A stretch of 64,000 nucleotides of DNA from JBEICQ01 sp046297395. GTDB lineage: Bacteria; Bacteroidota; Bacteroidia; UBA4408. Below are positions 27,173 to 34,906 of this stretch, in pieces (positions within the stretch are counted from its first letter, which is position 1; every line of letters begins with the position of its first letter). The DNA is taken from contig JBKCNM010000089.1 in NCBI GenBank assembly GCA_046297395.1, positions 1 through 64,000 of the forward strand, written 5' to 3'. A program made the position numbers and the translations under genes. Below the pieces are notes generated by a model. That model was not told the origin of the DNA. It saw nothing but the letters and a program-made list of their open reading frames with translations, and searched no databases.

Positions 27173-28621
27173 TTATTCAATCTCATACACTTCCCATTGT
27201 TTTACCCTTGCACTGATTCCGTTGAAGTCAAGTTTTTTAATGAGTTGGGGGAAGTTGTTGTACAATAATTTTTTAGGTCTTGTTATTGAATCAAGTTCAG
27301 CTTTTGTTTGGGTCACGAACAAAAACTTCGTTTCCTTACACTTGTTGATGGCATCCGCGCTGAGTGGTTTAATCTCAAGCTTTCTGCGTTTATAAAAATC
27401 AATTGGAGCGGCCTTGTAATAAGGGTTTTCGCCGTTATAAACCAACAAGGTATGGGAAGCACATTGTTCATACACAAACCGGTAAAGATTGTTTTGTGTA
27501 TCGGCTGGTAAAAACATGACATACAATGAAACAGCAATATTTACGAATACCACCAAACGCAGAGACCAGGTAAAAAAACTTGCTTTCATCAAGTTGATTC
27601 GTTCTTCAAGTTTGGCATAAGCGGCAGTTGTCATCAAAGCAGCAAAGGGAATGAGCGGAAACAAAAAACGCAGTTCTTTGTGTGGAACCCACACATGAAT
27701 GAGGAGAAAGGGAAGACACATCCATGTGAGGATATCAAAGGGTTTGAGTAAAAAAAATAGCAGGGTAAATACCAAATAAAACAGACTTACAGGAGGAATA
27801 CCCCGAAAAAATATCCAGTCAGCATAAGCATACCAAGGCCATACACCAAAGGAGGCTGCTTTGTCATGGATTATGTTTTCAGCAAAATAATGATAGGCAG
27901 GAAATTCCCATGTTCCATAAAGCCAACGATCACATAAAACAGAGAGGGCAAAGGCGGCAAAAAATCCAATGCTCATGCGCATACAGAGTGAGAAATTCCA
28001 GCGGGCTACAAACAATCCCCAGGCTGCTATTCCTGCAATAAAAAATCCGGATTGAAAGCGGCAATGAAAAGCCCATGCCATAAAAAAACCGGCGAGAAAT
28101 TGTTGCCATGGTCTGGTAAACCCCGGAGTTTTCATTAGGAAGAAAGATGCCATCATCAACAAGGTTGAGGCATTTTCGGAAGAAAATCTCACACCGGCAT
28201 AGAAACCAAACCAGGTAAAAAACAGCAGAAAGAGAAGCAATTGGGGATGCTGGGTAGAGCCATACTCCTTTTTTAGGAGTGCGTACATTTTAAGGAGCAG
28301 AAAAAAATAGGTGCCCGCCACCATGAAGCGAAGCAACATGGCCACCACAAAGGGGTTGGGTTCTGCAAAAAATCCCATGCATGTATAAACAGCCCATGCG
28401 ATGAAAGGCTGCAAACCCGGACGCATGTGTGCAGGAAATTCCCAACATAAATGTTCGTAGGGCGTAATCCCAAGATGATAGCCGGCAAATTCCAGAATCT
28501 GATAATGCTCATCCAGGTGATGATAACCCACCGAAAACACGGCTGTCAGCAAAAACATGATGCCTGCAGCGCTGAGCCAGTATTTCTCTTTTTTAATGAG
28601 ACTTTTAATACTTATATCCAT
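27173..28621 (-). CDS. GPI-mannosyltransferase-like membrane protein
   Basis: A polytopic membrane enzyme of about 482 residues resembling the PIG-B/ALG9 mannosyltransferase group (GT22). The conserved first-loop motif appears as GYHHLDEHYQILEFA with the paired acidic residue, and HKELRFLFPLIPF matches the HKExRF motif of this family. It probably uses a lipid-linked sugar at the periplasmic face. The frame is open to 28720, but a -7 box at 28640-28633 and the family start favour the ATG at 28621. It is convergent with the ABC-F gene and diverges from the DUF2795 gene. Confidence 0.85.
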   Translation of the reverse strand: MDISIKSLIKKEKYWLSAAGIMFLLTAVFSVGYHHLDEHYQILEFAGYHLGITPYEHLCWEFPAHMRPGLQPFIAWAVYTCMGFFAEPNPFVVAMLLRFMVAGTYFFLLLKMYALLKKEYGSTQHPQLLLFLLFFTWFGFYAGVRFSSENASTLLMMASFFLMKTPGFTRPWQQFLAGFFMAWAFHCRFQSGFFIAGIAAWGLFVARWNFSLCMRMSIGFFAAFALSVLCDRWLYGTWEFPAYHYFAENIIHDKAASFGVWPWYAYADWIFFRGIPPVSLFYLVFTLLFFLLKPFDILTWMCLPFLLIHVWVPHKELRFLFPLIPFAALMTTAAYAKLEERINLMKASFFTWSLRLVVFVNIAVSLYVMFLPADTQNNLYRFVYEQCASHTLLVYNGENPYYKAAPIDFYKRRKLEIKPLSADAINKCKETKFLFVTQTKAELDSITRPKKLLYNNFPQLIKKLDFNGISARVKQWEVYEIE

Positions 28622-28632
28622 CAATTGCCGGC

Positions 28633-28640
28633 CAAAAGTA
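28633..28640 (-). promoter_or_regulatory. Candidate -7 box of the mannosyltransferase gene
   Basis: Read on the minus strand this is TACTTTTG, a perfect TAnnTTTG box, 11 bases before the ATG at 28621. It would lie inside the gene if the upstream start at 28720 were used, so it supports the shorter form. Confidence 0.4.
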
Positions 28641-28763
28641 AGTAATCCAATTTGCCCGCAGGGGTAAATGTTGGGAGAGAAATCCGCAGGATATTTTTTA
28701 ATCATCATGTTTTCAGTCAATTATAATAAGTTTAAAATAACATGGAAATGATTCATTTTTTGA

Positions 28764-28771
28764 TATTTTCG
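28764..28771 (+). promoter_or_regulatory. Candidate -7 box of the DUF2795 gene
   Basis: TATTTTCG fits TAnnTTcG and lies 27 bases upstream of the ATG at 28799, placing the start inside the frame that would otherwise open at 28742. Confidence 0.35.
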
Positions 28772-28798
28772 CAAACCTTAAACAGCAATAAAAAAAGT

Positions 28799-29020
28799 AT
28801 GTATGGGACATTAGAATTGGCCTCTCACCTTGAGGATGCGCCCTGGCCAGCCACTAAGGATGAATTGATTGATTTTGCGATGCGTTCCGGTGCACCTATG
28901 GAGGTGATTGAAAATCTACAAGAGATGGAGGACGAAGGAGAGATTTATGAATCCATCGAGGATGTTTGGCCGGATTATCCCTCAAAAGAAGATTTCTTTT
29001 TTAACGAAGACGAATACTGA
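28799..29020 (+). CDS. DUF2795 domain protein
   Basis: A small acidic 73-residue protein starting MYGTLELASHLEDAPWPAT and ending YPSKEDFFFNEDEY. This family is strongly conserved and nearly always single-copy in Bacteroidota, with no known function. The many acidic residues suggest a protein-binding role, but that is a guess. An upstream ATG at 28742 exists but adds residues not seen in the family. It is monocistronic and convergent with the rhomboid gene. Confidence 0.87.
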   Translation: MYGTLELASHLEDAPWPATKDELIDFAMRSGAPMEVIENLQEMEDEGEIYESIEDVWPDYPSKEDFFFNEDEY

Positions 29021-29038
29021 CTTGCCCTGTTGGCATGA

Positions 29039-29785
29039 TCAGTTATTGCCATCCTCTTTTTTAAAGTGATAAACCACCCGGATCTGAGGTTGCTTTGAAT
29101 CCATTTGGTTATTTTCATTTGGGTCCTGTTGAATTTCCTCCGTTTCATCTTGCTCTTCCACCGAGAGTTCTGACTCTTCATCCCATATTATCGTTTCCTT
29201 CACAACCCCTTCCTTTCTGTACCAATAAGCCAGAATAGCTCCTGCCATCGCACCCATGAGATGCGATTCCCAAGATATTTTGGGATCTACCGGAAAAACG
29301 CCCCATACCATTCCGCCGTAGAGAAAAATAACCACCAGCGAGAAGAAGAGTAGATTTCTGTTGCGTTTAAGCATGGCACTGAGCACCAAAAAAACGGCCA
29401 GACCATACACCATTCCGCTGGCGCCTACATGGTATGAGGCCCTTGCGAAGGACCATACCCAAAGGCCGTTTGAAAAAGCCAGCCAAAAAAAAACCTTGTA
29501 TCCTGTGTCTGAGAAATAATAAAATACGCCAAATCCCATCAGCAAAAGTGGAACGGCATTGGAGACAAGGTGCGACCATGAGCCGTGGATAAAAGGCGCA
29601 AACAGAATTCCTCTCAGTCCTTTGCTTGTTCTCGGAAAAATTCCCCACTGATAAAATGTTGTATTGCTTAGGTCTTGTATAAGCATCACACCTATCATGA
29701 CCAGGACGCAAATGGCCGGCAGAAAAAACAAGGGAAACAATGGACGATTGCTTCCAAAGTATTGATGATTTCCTTGAATGATCAT
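29039..29785 (-). CDS. Rhomboid family intramembrane serine protease
   Basis: A 248-residue membrane protease. The catalytic serine is S123 in GASGMVYG and the histidine is H175 in SWESHLMGAMAG, each in a membrane segment. HGSWSHLVSNAVPL (residues 67-80) holds the oxyanion-related HxxN element. It has six core helices and a charged acidic C-terminal tail (about 200-248). It cleaves membrane protein substrates, which are unknown here. It follows the ABC exporter gene by 6 bases. Confidence 0.94.
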   Translation of the reverse strand: MIIQGNHQYFGSNRPLFPLFFLPAICVLVMIGVMLIQDLSNTTFYQWGIFPRTSKGLRGILFAPFIHGSWSHLVSNAVPLLLMGFGVFYYFSDTGYKVFFWLAFSNGLWVWSFARASYHVGASGMVYGLAVFLVLSAMLKRNRNLLFFSLVVIFLYGGMVWGVFPVDPKISWESHLMGAMAGAILAYWYRKEGVVKETIIWDEESELSVEEQDETEEIQQDPNENNQMDSKQPQIRVVYHFKKEDGNN

Positions 29786-29791
29786 GCGCTA

Positions 29792-31591
29792 TCAGGCAGA
29801 GACTGAACCTTGAAACTGCAGGGCAGAAAGTTGTCTGTACAATCCATTTTCCATAGCAATGAGTTCATTGTGGGTTCCCTGCTCTACAATCTCGCCACGG
29901 TTAATCACGAGAATATGATCGGCGTTGCGGATGGTGGCTAACCTGTGGGCAATCACAAAGGTGGTTCGGCCAACCATGAGTTTATCGAGGGCTTCCTGCA
30001 CGAGTCTTTCAGATTCTGCATCAAGGGAACTGGTAGCCTCATCCAACAAAAGGATGGCCGGATCTTTAAGCACGGCCCGGGCAATGGCTATGCGTTGCCT
30101 TTGGCCACCGCTAAGCTTGATGCCTCTCTCACCTACAATGGTATTGTATTGATCCGGAAATGATTCAATAAAATCATGGGCATTGGCTTTACGCGCTGCA
30201 TCCATAATTTCATCCATGCTCGCGCCGGGTTTGCCATATGCTATATTTTCGCGGATGGTCCCTCCAAAAAGCAGCACATCCTGAGGCACAATGGCCATGT
30301 TTTGTCGCAGGTCGTTCAATGCATAATCTGAGGAGGGTTTTCCATCAAAATAGATTTCTCCCCTATCTGTTGGATAAAATTTGAGTAGAAGCGAGACTAT
30401 GGTAGACTTGCCCGATCCGCTCGGCCCCACAATGGCTGTGGTTTGACCGGCGCTGGCTGTAAAACTGATGTCGGATAAAACAGGAAGATTTTTTCGGGAT
30501 GGATAACTGAAAGCCACATGACTAAAAGCTACTTCACCTTTCAGGCGATGATAGGGAGCGCCTTCACGGGGAACAAGAGATTCCGTTTCTTCCTGAAGGA
30601 TGTCCATGATTCGTTCTGTTGCCCCGAGGGCTTTTTGAATTTGCGCATACTGTTCGGCTATCCCACCAATACTTGCACCTACAAAAACCGTGTATAACAT
30701 AAATTGAATAAGATTTCCATGGCTGAGTTCGCCTTGGTTTTCGAGCTTCACAGCCATCCAGATGAGCAATACAATGGCACCGAAAAGGCAAAAGATGATG
30801 AAGGAGAAAAATGCACCTCTTAGCATGCCGCCTCTGATGGCTGTTTGACGGATATCATAAATGCTTTTTTTGTAACGGGCAATTTCAAACCATTCATTCA
30901 CAAATGCCTTTACATTGGCAATGCCCTGTAATGTTTCATCCACAATGGTATTGGATTCTGCAATTTTATCCTGCACCCGCTTGGAAAATTTGCGGATGTA
31001 CCTGCCGAAAAAAACTGCCATGATTGCTACCAAAGGAATCACTGCCAGCATGGAAAATGCCAGTTTTGTGCTGGTCATAAAAAGAGCCGTTATGCCTCCA
31101 AGGATGATGATGAGCTGCCTAATAAATTCGGCGATGCTTGTGGTGAATGTATCCTGTAACTGGGCAATATCACTCGATAATCTGCTGTTTAACTCACCCA
31201 CCCTTCTGTTGGCAAAAAAATGCATGGGTAATCGCACCAAGTGTGTATACACATCGCGCCGAATATGCGAAAGCATTCCTTCGGTAACATGCACAAACAG
31301 GACCACACGGAAATAGCTGAACACTGCCTGAGCACCAAAAAGAAGGAGCAGATAAATTCCGACGCGGTTAATTTGATCCGCCGAAATACTGCCTGCATCC
31401 ACGAGGTTGCCCATGAGTTTAGGAAAGGCGATGGCAGTGAGTCCGGTAAGTACAAGGAAAAACAAGCCAAGGGCAAACTTACCTGCAAATGGGCGCATGT
31501 AGGAAAAGATGCGGGATGTTTTAATGAGCGAATCCTTGCTGAATTTGAAAGAGGGTGGCGCGTTTTCTGAGGTTGGTTGATGATTGGCCAT
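29792..31591 (-). CDS. MsbA-like ABC exporter (TM + ATPase)
   Basis: A half-transporter of 599 residues that would dimerise. Residues about 30-330 hold six membrane helices; the ATPase follows with Walker A GPSGSGKST, signature LSGGQRQRIAIARA, Walker B ILLLDEATSSLD and the switch histidine in VIAHRL. Related proteins export lipid A, lipids or drugs. Given lpxH just upstream, lipid A transport is possible but multidrug export cannot be excluded. It has its own -7 box in the gap after radC. Confidence 0.93.
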   Translation of the reverse strand: MANHQPTSENAPPSFKFSKDSLIKTSRIFSYMRPFAGKFALGLFFLVLTGLTAIAFPKLMGNLVDAGSISADQINRVGIYLLLLFGAQAVFSYFRVVLFVHVTEGMLSHIRRDVYTHLVRLPMHFFANRRVGELNSRLSSDIAQLQDTFTTSIAEFIRQLIIILGGITALFMTSTKLAFSMLAVIPLVAIMAVFFGRYIRKFSKRVQDKIAESNTIVDETLQGIANVKAFVNEWFEIARYKKSIYDIRQTAIRGGMLRGAFFSFIIFCLFGAIVLLIWMAVKLENQGELSHGNLIQFMLYTVFVGASIGGIAEQYAQIQKALGATERIMDILQEETESLVPREGAPYHRLKGEVAFSHVAFSYPSRKNLPVLSDISFTASAGQTTAIVGPSGSGKSTIVSLLLKFYPTDRGEIYFDGKPSSDYALNDLRQNMAIVPQDVLLFGGTIRENIAYGKPGASMDEIMDAARKANAHDFIESFPDQYNTIVGERGIKLSGGQRQRIAIARAVLKDPAILLLDEATSSLDAESERLVQEALDKLMVGRTTFVIAHRLATIRNADHILVINRGEIVEQGTHNELIAMENGLYRQLSALQFQGSVSA

Positions 31592-31602
31592 GGTTGGGAG
31601 GA

Positions 31603-31610
31603 CGAAAGTA
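31603..31610 (-). promoter_or_regulatory. Candidate internal -7 box for the ABC exporter gene
   Basis: Minus-strand TACTTTCG lies in the 42-base gap between radC and the exporter gene, 11 bases before its ATG. It would let the exporter-rhomboid pair be transcribed apart from the upstream genes. Confidence 0.4.
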
Positions 31611-31633
31611 CGAGGATTCTGTTTTACCCTGAT

Positions 31634-32323
31634 CTAAAAATCTCCTTCGTCCTTTAGGCTATAGTATTTGTTATGGCCGATGATCAGGTGGTCGAGCAAT
31701 GTCATATCCAGCAATTTACAAGCCTCTGCGATTTTTCGGGTAAGGGCGATGTCCGATTCCGAGGGAACCATGTTTCCACTGGGATGGTTGTGACAGACAA
31801 TCATGGAAGATGCTTTGCTGCGAAGGGCTTCAGCAAAAACAATTTTGTTGTCTACCACTGTGCCGGAGGTTCCGCCTTTGCTGATATGGACATGTCTGAT
31901 GATCCGATTGGCACGATTCAGGAGAATCATGTAGAATTCCTCATGCGGAAGATCTTCAAGATATTGTCTGATGTATTCGTAAGCAGCCCTGCTGGAAGTA
32001 ATGGCAATTCTTGAGAGGGATTCCTGGTTCTTTCTGCGCCTGCCCAGTTCCAGCACGGCGGCAAGAGTAACAGCTTTGGTTGTGCCCATGCCTTTGATTT
32101 GTTCCAGGTCATGTATTTCCAGCTTGCCGAGCTCATCCAGGTTATTGCCGGCCCTTTGCAGAACCTCCATAGCCATCTGCAGGGCGGTTTTGCTTTTGGT
32201 ACCCGTTCGCAAAATAATGGCTATTAACTCAGCATCACTGAGTGCGTTTTTACCCTTGAGCAATAGTTTTTCCCTTGGACGGTCTTCGAGCGCCCATGAA
32301 CGAATCCCACCCTTTTCAGACAT
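31634..32323 (-). CDS. radC: RadC family protein (JAB1/MPN domain)
   Basis: A 229-residue protein with an N-terminal helix-hairpin-helix (LEQIKGMGTTKAVTLAAVLELGRR) and a JAB domain holding the zinc motif CHNHPSGNMVPSESDIALT (HxHPSGx7SxxD). Despite its name, a repair role for RadC is doubtful; the function is unknown. The frame is open to 32407, but MSEKGGIRSW at 32323 is the family start. It overlaps the rpe stop by eight bases. Confidence 0.93.
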   Translation of the reverse strand: MSEKGGIRSWALEDRPREKLLLKGKNALSDAELIAIILRTGTKSKTALQMAMEVLQRAGNNLDELGKLEIHDLEQIKGMGTTKAVTLAAVLELGRRRKNQESLSRIAITSSRAAYEYIRQYLEDLPHEEFYMILLNRANRIIRHVHISKGGTSGTVVDNKIVFAEALRSKASSMIVCHNHPSGNMVPSESDIALTRKIAEACKLLDMTLLDHLIIGHNKYYSLKDEGDF

Positions 32324-32966
32324 GAGAGAGGCGTGAAATGATACCACTGGGATCTTGGGAATTAAAAACGGTATTGCCGGCCACCAGTATATCGGCACCA
32401 ACCCCAATCATCTCTGCAGCATTTTCAAGCGTTACCCCGCCATCAATCTCGATGAGGGTATTTGCCTTTTTTTCTGCAATTATTTTTTTTAGTTGTTTTA
32501 TTTTTTCAAGTGTCTGAGGAATGAAGCTTTGGCCACCAAAGCCGGGGTTAACGCCCATCAGGCAGACCAGGTCAACATCGGCGAGTATATCGCTGAGAAA
32601 GGATACAGGTGTTTGAGGATTCACTGCAATACCTGCCTTTATTTTCATGTCTTTGATCTGTTGGATATGCCGGTGAGCATGCACACTGGCTTCGATATGA
32701 AAACTGATGTAATCTGCACCTGCATCAGCAAACATGGAAAAATATTTTTCCGGTTCCACAATCATGAGGTGCACATCCAGTGGCTTGGTTGCATGTTTTT
32801 TGATGGCTTTTACCACAGGGATGCCGAGGCTGATATTGGGCACAAACCGTCCATCCATAACATCTACATGGATGAGTGATGCTTCACTTTCATTGATCAT
32901 CCTGATCTCTTCACCCAGGCGCGAAAAATCTGCTGATAAAATTGAAGGGGCAATCATAGTTTTCAT
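32316..32966 (-). CDS. rpe: Ribulose-phosphate 3-epimerase
   Basis: TIM-barrel enzyme (216 residues) of the pentose phosphate pathway converting ribulose-5-P to xylulose-5-P. It shows IAPSILSADFSRLGEE, HVDVMDGRFVPNIS, HLMIVEPEKY, MGVNPGFGGQSFI and EIDGGVT, which together hold the metal and catalytic residues. It overlaps lpxH by four bases (ATGA) and radC by eight, consistent with an operon. Confidence 0.97.
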   Translation of the reverse strand: MKTMIAPSILSADFSRLGEEIRMINESEASLIHVDVMDGRFVPNISLGIPVVKAIKKHATKPLDVHLMIVEPEKYFSMFADAGADYISFHIEASVHAHRHIQQIKDMKIKAGIAVNPQTPVSFLSDILADVDLVCLMGVNPGFGGQSFIPQTLEKIKQLKKIIAEKKANTLIEIDGGVTLENAAEMIGVGADILVAGNTVFNSQDPSGIISRLSHV

Positions 32967-33724
32967 ATAGCAATTGATTTTACATATAGTTCCTTTCCGT
33001 CAAACTCGGCGTAATGTCCTCCTTTAAACCAATCACCCAGATTGATGTAGCGCGTTGTGGGTGAAACAGGGTAATCGAGCAAGAGATGCCGGTGTCCGAA
33101 TATAAAATAATCAACCGGCTTTTTGTCGGCCATCTCACGACAGTAGCCAATCAGCCTTTCTTTATCCTCTCCGAGAAAGACCTCATCCAAATGACCTGTT
33201 TTGTGTCTGCTTCGCTTTGAGAAAAAGTTGGCCAGTGAAATACCCAGATCAGGATGCATCCACCTGAAGAGAAATTGGCAGATGGGACTGGCAAAGATTT
33301 TTTTAATCAGTTTATATCCATGGTCACCTTCACCCAAACCATCGCCATGACCAATATGGAAATTCTTTCCCATGCATGAAAACTCATAAACACTGCGGTG
33401 CATGACAGCCTGAAACTCCTCGGTGAAGTAGGTAAAAACCCACATGTCATGATTTCCGGTGAAGTAATGAATACGAATACCTTTATCGGCTAATTCGGCA
33501 AGTTTCCCAAGCAATCGGGTGTATCCTTTAGGAACCACCTGCTTGTATTCAAACCAAAAGTCGAACACATCGCCCATCAGAAACACTTCATGTGCATCGT
33601 GTAAAATACTGTTCAACCAGTTTACGAGAAGTTGCTCACGCAACCGGCTGGTTTTACCGGAAGGAAGACCGAGGTGAAAATCGGAAGCAAAATATATTTT
33701 TTTTCCTTCGGGCAGCGTATGCAT
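32963..33724 (-). CDS. lpxH: UDP-2,3-diacylglucosamine diphosphatase
   Basis: A calcineurin-like metallophosphoesterase of 253 residues that makes lipid X in lipid A synthesis. Motifs in order: FASDFHLG, GDVFDFWFEY, FTGNHDMWVF, IGHGDGLG and FGHRHLLLDY. The start at 33724 shares one base with the stop of the upstream TlpA-like gene (TGATG), so translation is probably coupled. An ATG nine codons earlier is possible. The usual downstream membrane-surface residues (KRSRHKTG) are present. Confidence 0.92.
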   Translation of the reverse strand: MHTLPEGKKIYFASDFHLGLPSGKTSRLREQLLVNWLNSILHDAHEVFLMGDVFDFWFEYKQVVPKGYTRLLGKLAELADKGIRIHYFTGNHDMWVFTYFTEEFQAVMHRSVYEFSCMGKNFHIGHGDGLGEGDHGYKLIKKIFASPICQFLFRWMHPDLGISLANFFSKRSRHKTGHLDEVFLGEDKERLIGYCREMADKKPVDYFIFGHRHLLLDYPVSPTTRYINLGDWFKGGHYAEFDGKELYVKSIAI

Positions 33725-34845
33725 CAGGGATTGATCAAGCCGGCAATACAATCTTCGAGTTCCTTGCCCCTAAGATTTTTAGCAACAATCTTGCCTTCTC
33801 TGTCGAGTACAAAGGTCATTGGTATTCCTTCTATTTTATAAAGTTTTACCACAGATGAACTCCAGAAACCAAGGTCACTCACATGATTGGGCCATGCAAG
33901 ACCGTCTTTCTGGATGGCTTCTGCCCAAGCCTCTTTGCTTTTGTCTAGCGAAACGCTATACACCGTAAATCCCTTTTCATTGAACTTTTTATAGATGTTC
34001 ACCACATTGGGATTTTCCATGCGACATGGACGGCACCAAGATGCCCAAAAATCGAGTAAAACCACTTTGCCTTTGAGAGACGATAAGGCAATTTCCTTCC
34101 CTTCAGGGCTGCTCAATCGGATATCCGGAGGAATACTTCCTTTGCTCAGCATCTTTGAATCTGCAACCATGGCCTGAAGTGATTTGGTATAATCTGATTG
34201 AGGATAATTCTTTAAAAAGGCGGCAGCTACTTTTTCAATGTAGGCCATGTCTTTATCCTTATCAAGTCTTTCCAACATGGCAAGTGATACGAATGAGGAT
34301 GGAGATTTGTCGATGAGTGATTTGAGCATGGTGTTTTCCTCATTTGTCATTTTGATGTACTCGCCTTCTACTGCGGAGGCAGAGGTTTCGTCACCCTTGT
34401 TTTTATATTCTGAATATACCTTTTGCATGCTGTCTGCTTTCATGTAATTCCTTTGCAGCATGGTGGATGTAGTTCGAAGTAACTCACTCTCGGCAGATCC
34501 GCTGATTGTATAAGTGGATGCCATTGCATCGTATTTTCCTTTGATGAGAACTTGTTTATCCTGCTTGGATAAAATCATCACCAGAAAATTATCCTGAGAA
34601 GCGGATAGTCTATAGAAATGAGGATCATCAACCTGAATGTTGATCATTCCCTTTCCATTGTCATCAAGATTGATAGAATCCACTGGCGTGGCTTTTGCTG
34701 TTCCAAGCTCATACAATACTACTTTTTTACCCGAACCGCCTGTAAATTCAAAAGAGATTTTCTGTTTTTTTGACTGTTCCCCGTTACAACCATAAAATGA
34801 GATGAGGAATAAGCAAAGAATTGCGATTTTTTGTTTGATCATCAT
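33724..34845 (-). CDS. TlpA-like thiol-disulfide lipoprotein
   Basis: A 373-residue periplasmic protein. The N-terminus has a hydrophobic segment ending in FYGC (C20), a relaxed lipobox typical of Bacteroidota. Residues 26-115 resemble the DUF4369 beta domain. The thioredoxin domain (about 236-373) has the redox motif WCRPC at 270-274 and the cis-proline in EGIPMTFVLD. It should reduce or rearrange disulfides outside the cytoplasm. It leads the tlpA-lpxH-rpe-radC run. Confidence 0.92.
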   Translation of the reverse strand: MMIKQKIAILCLFLISFYGCNGEQSKKQKISFEFTGGSGKKVVLYELGTAKATPVDSINLDDNGKGMINIQVDDPHFYRLSASQDNFLVMILSKQDKQVLIKGKYDAMASTYTISGSAESELLRTTSTMLQRNYMKADSMQKVYSEYKNKGDETSASAVEGEYIKMTNEENTMLKSLIDKSPSSFVSLAMLERLDKDKDMAYIEKVAAAFLKNYPQSDYTKSLQAMVADSKMLSKGSIPPDIRLSSPEGKEIALSSLKGKVVLLDFWASWCRPCRMENPNVVNIYKKFNEKGFTVYSVSLDKSKEAWAEAIQKDGLAWPNHVSDLGFWSSSVVKLYKIEGIPMTFVLDREGKIVAKNLRGKELEDCIAGLINP

Positions 34846-34853
34846 AAGTTTGC

Positions 34854-34861
34854 CAAAGGTA
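34854..34861 (-). promoter_or_regulatory. Candidate -7 box of the TlpA-like gene
   Basis: Minus-strand TACCTTTG, a perfect TAnnTTTG, lies eight bases before the ATG at 34845. The divergent sensor gene has a related TACCTTTA at 34891-34898, eight bases before its own ATG, so both start sites fall in a 62-base region. Confidence 0.45.
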
Positions 34862-34906
34862 CAATCTTATGCTTAAAAGCAGAAAATAAATACCTTTACT
34901 TGCCAA

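Noticed and set aside
29016..29043. Nested inverted repeat between the DUF2795 and rhomboid genes
   Set aside because: ACTGA/TCAGT and TGCC/GGCA are short, separated by mismatches and without a T run; too weak to call as a terminator.
31634..32323. RadC as a marker of a mobile or defence island
   Set aside because: It sits in an operon of housekeeping genes with normal composition, so this is the chromosomal copy.
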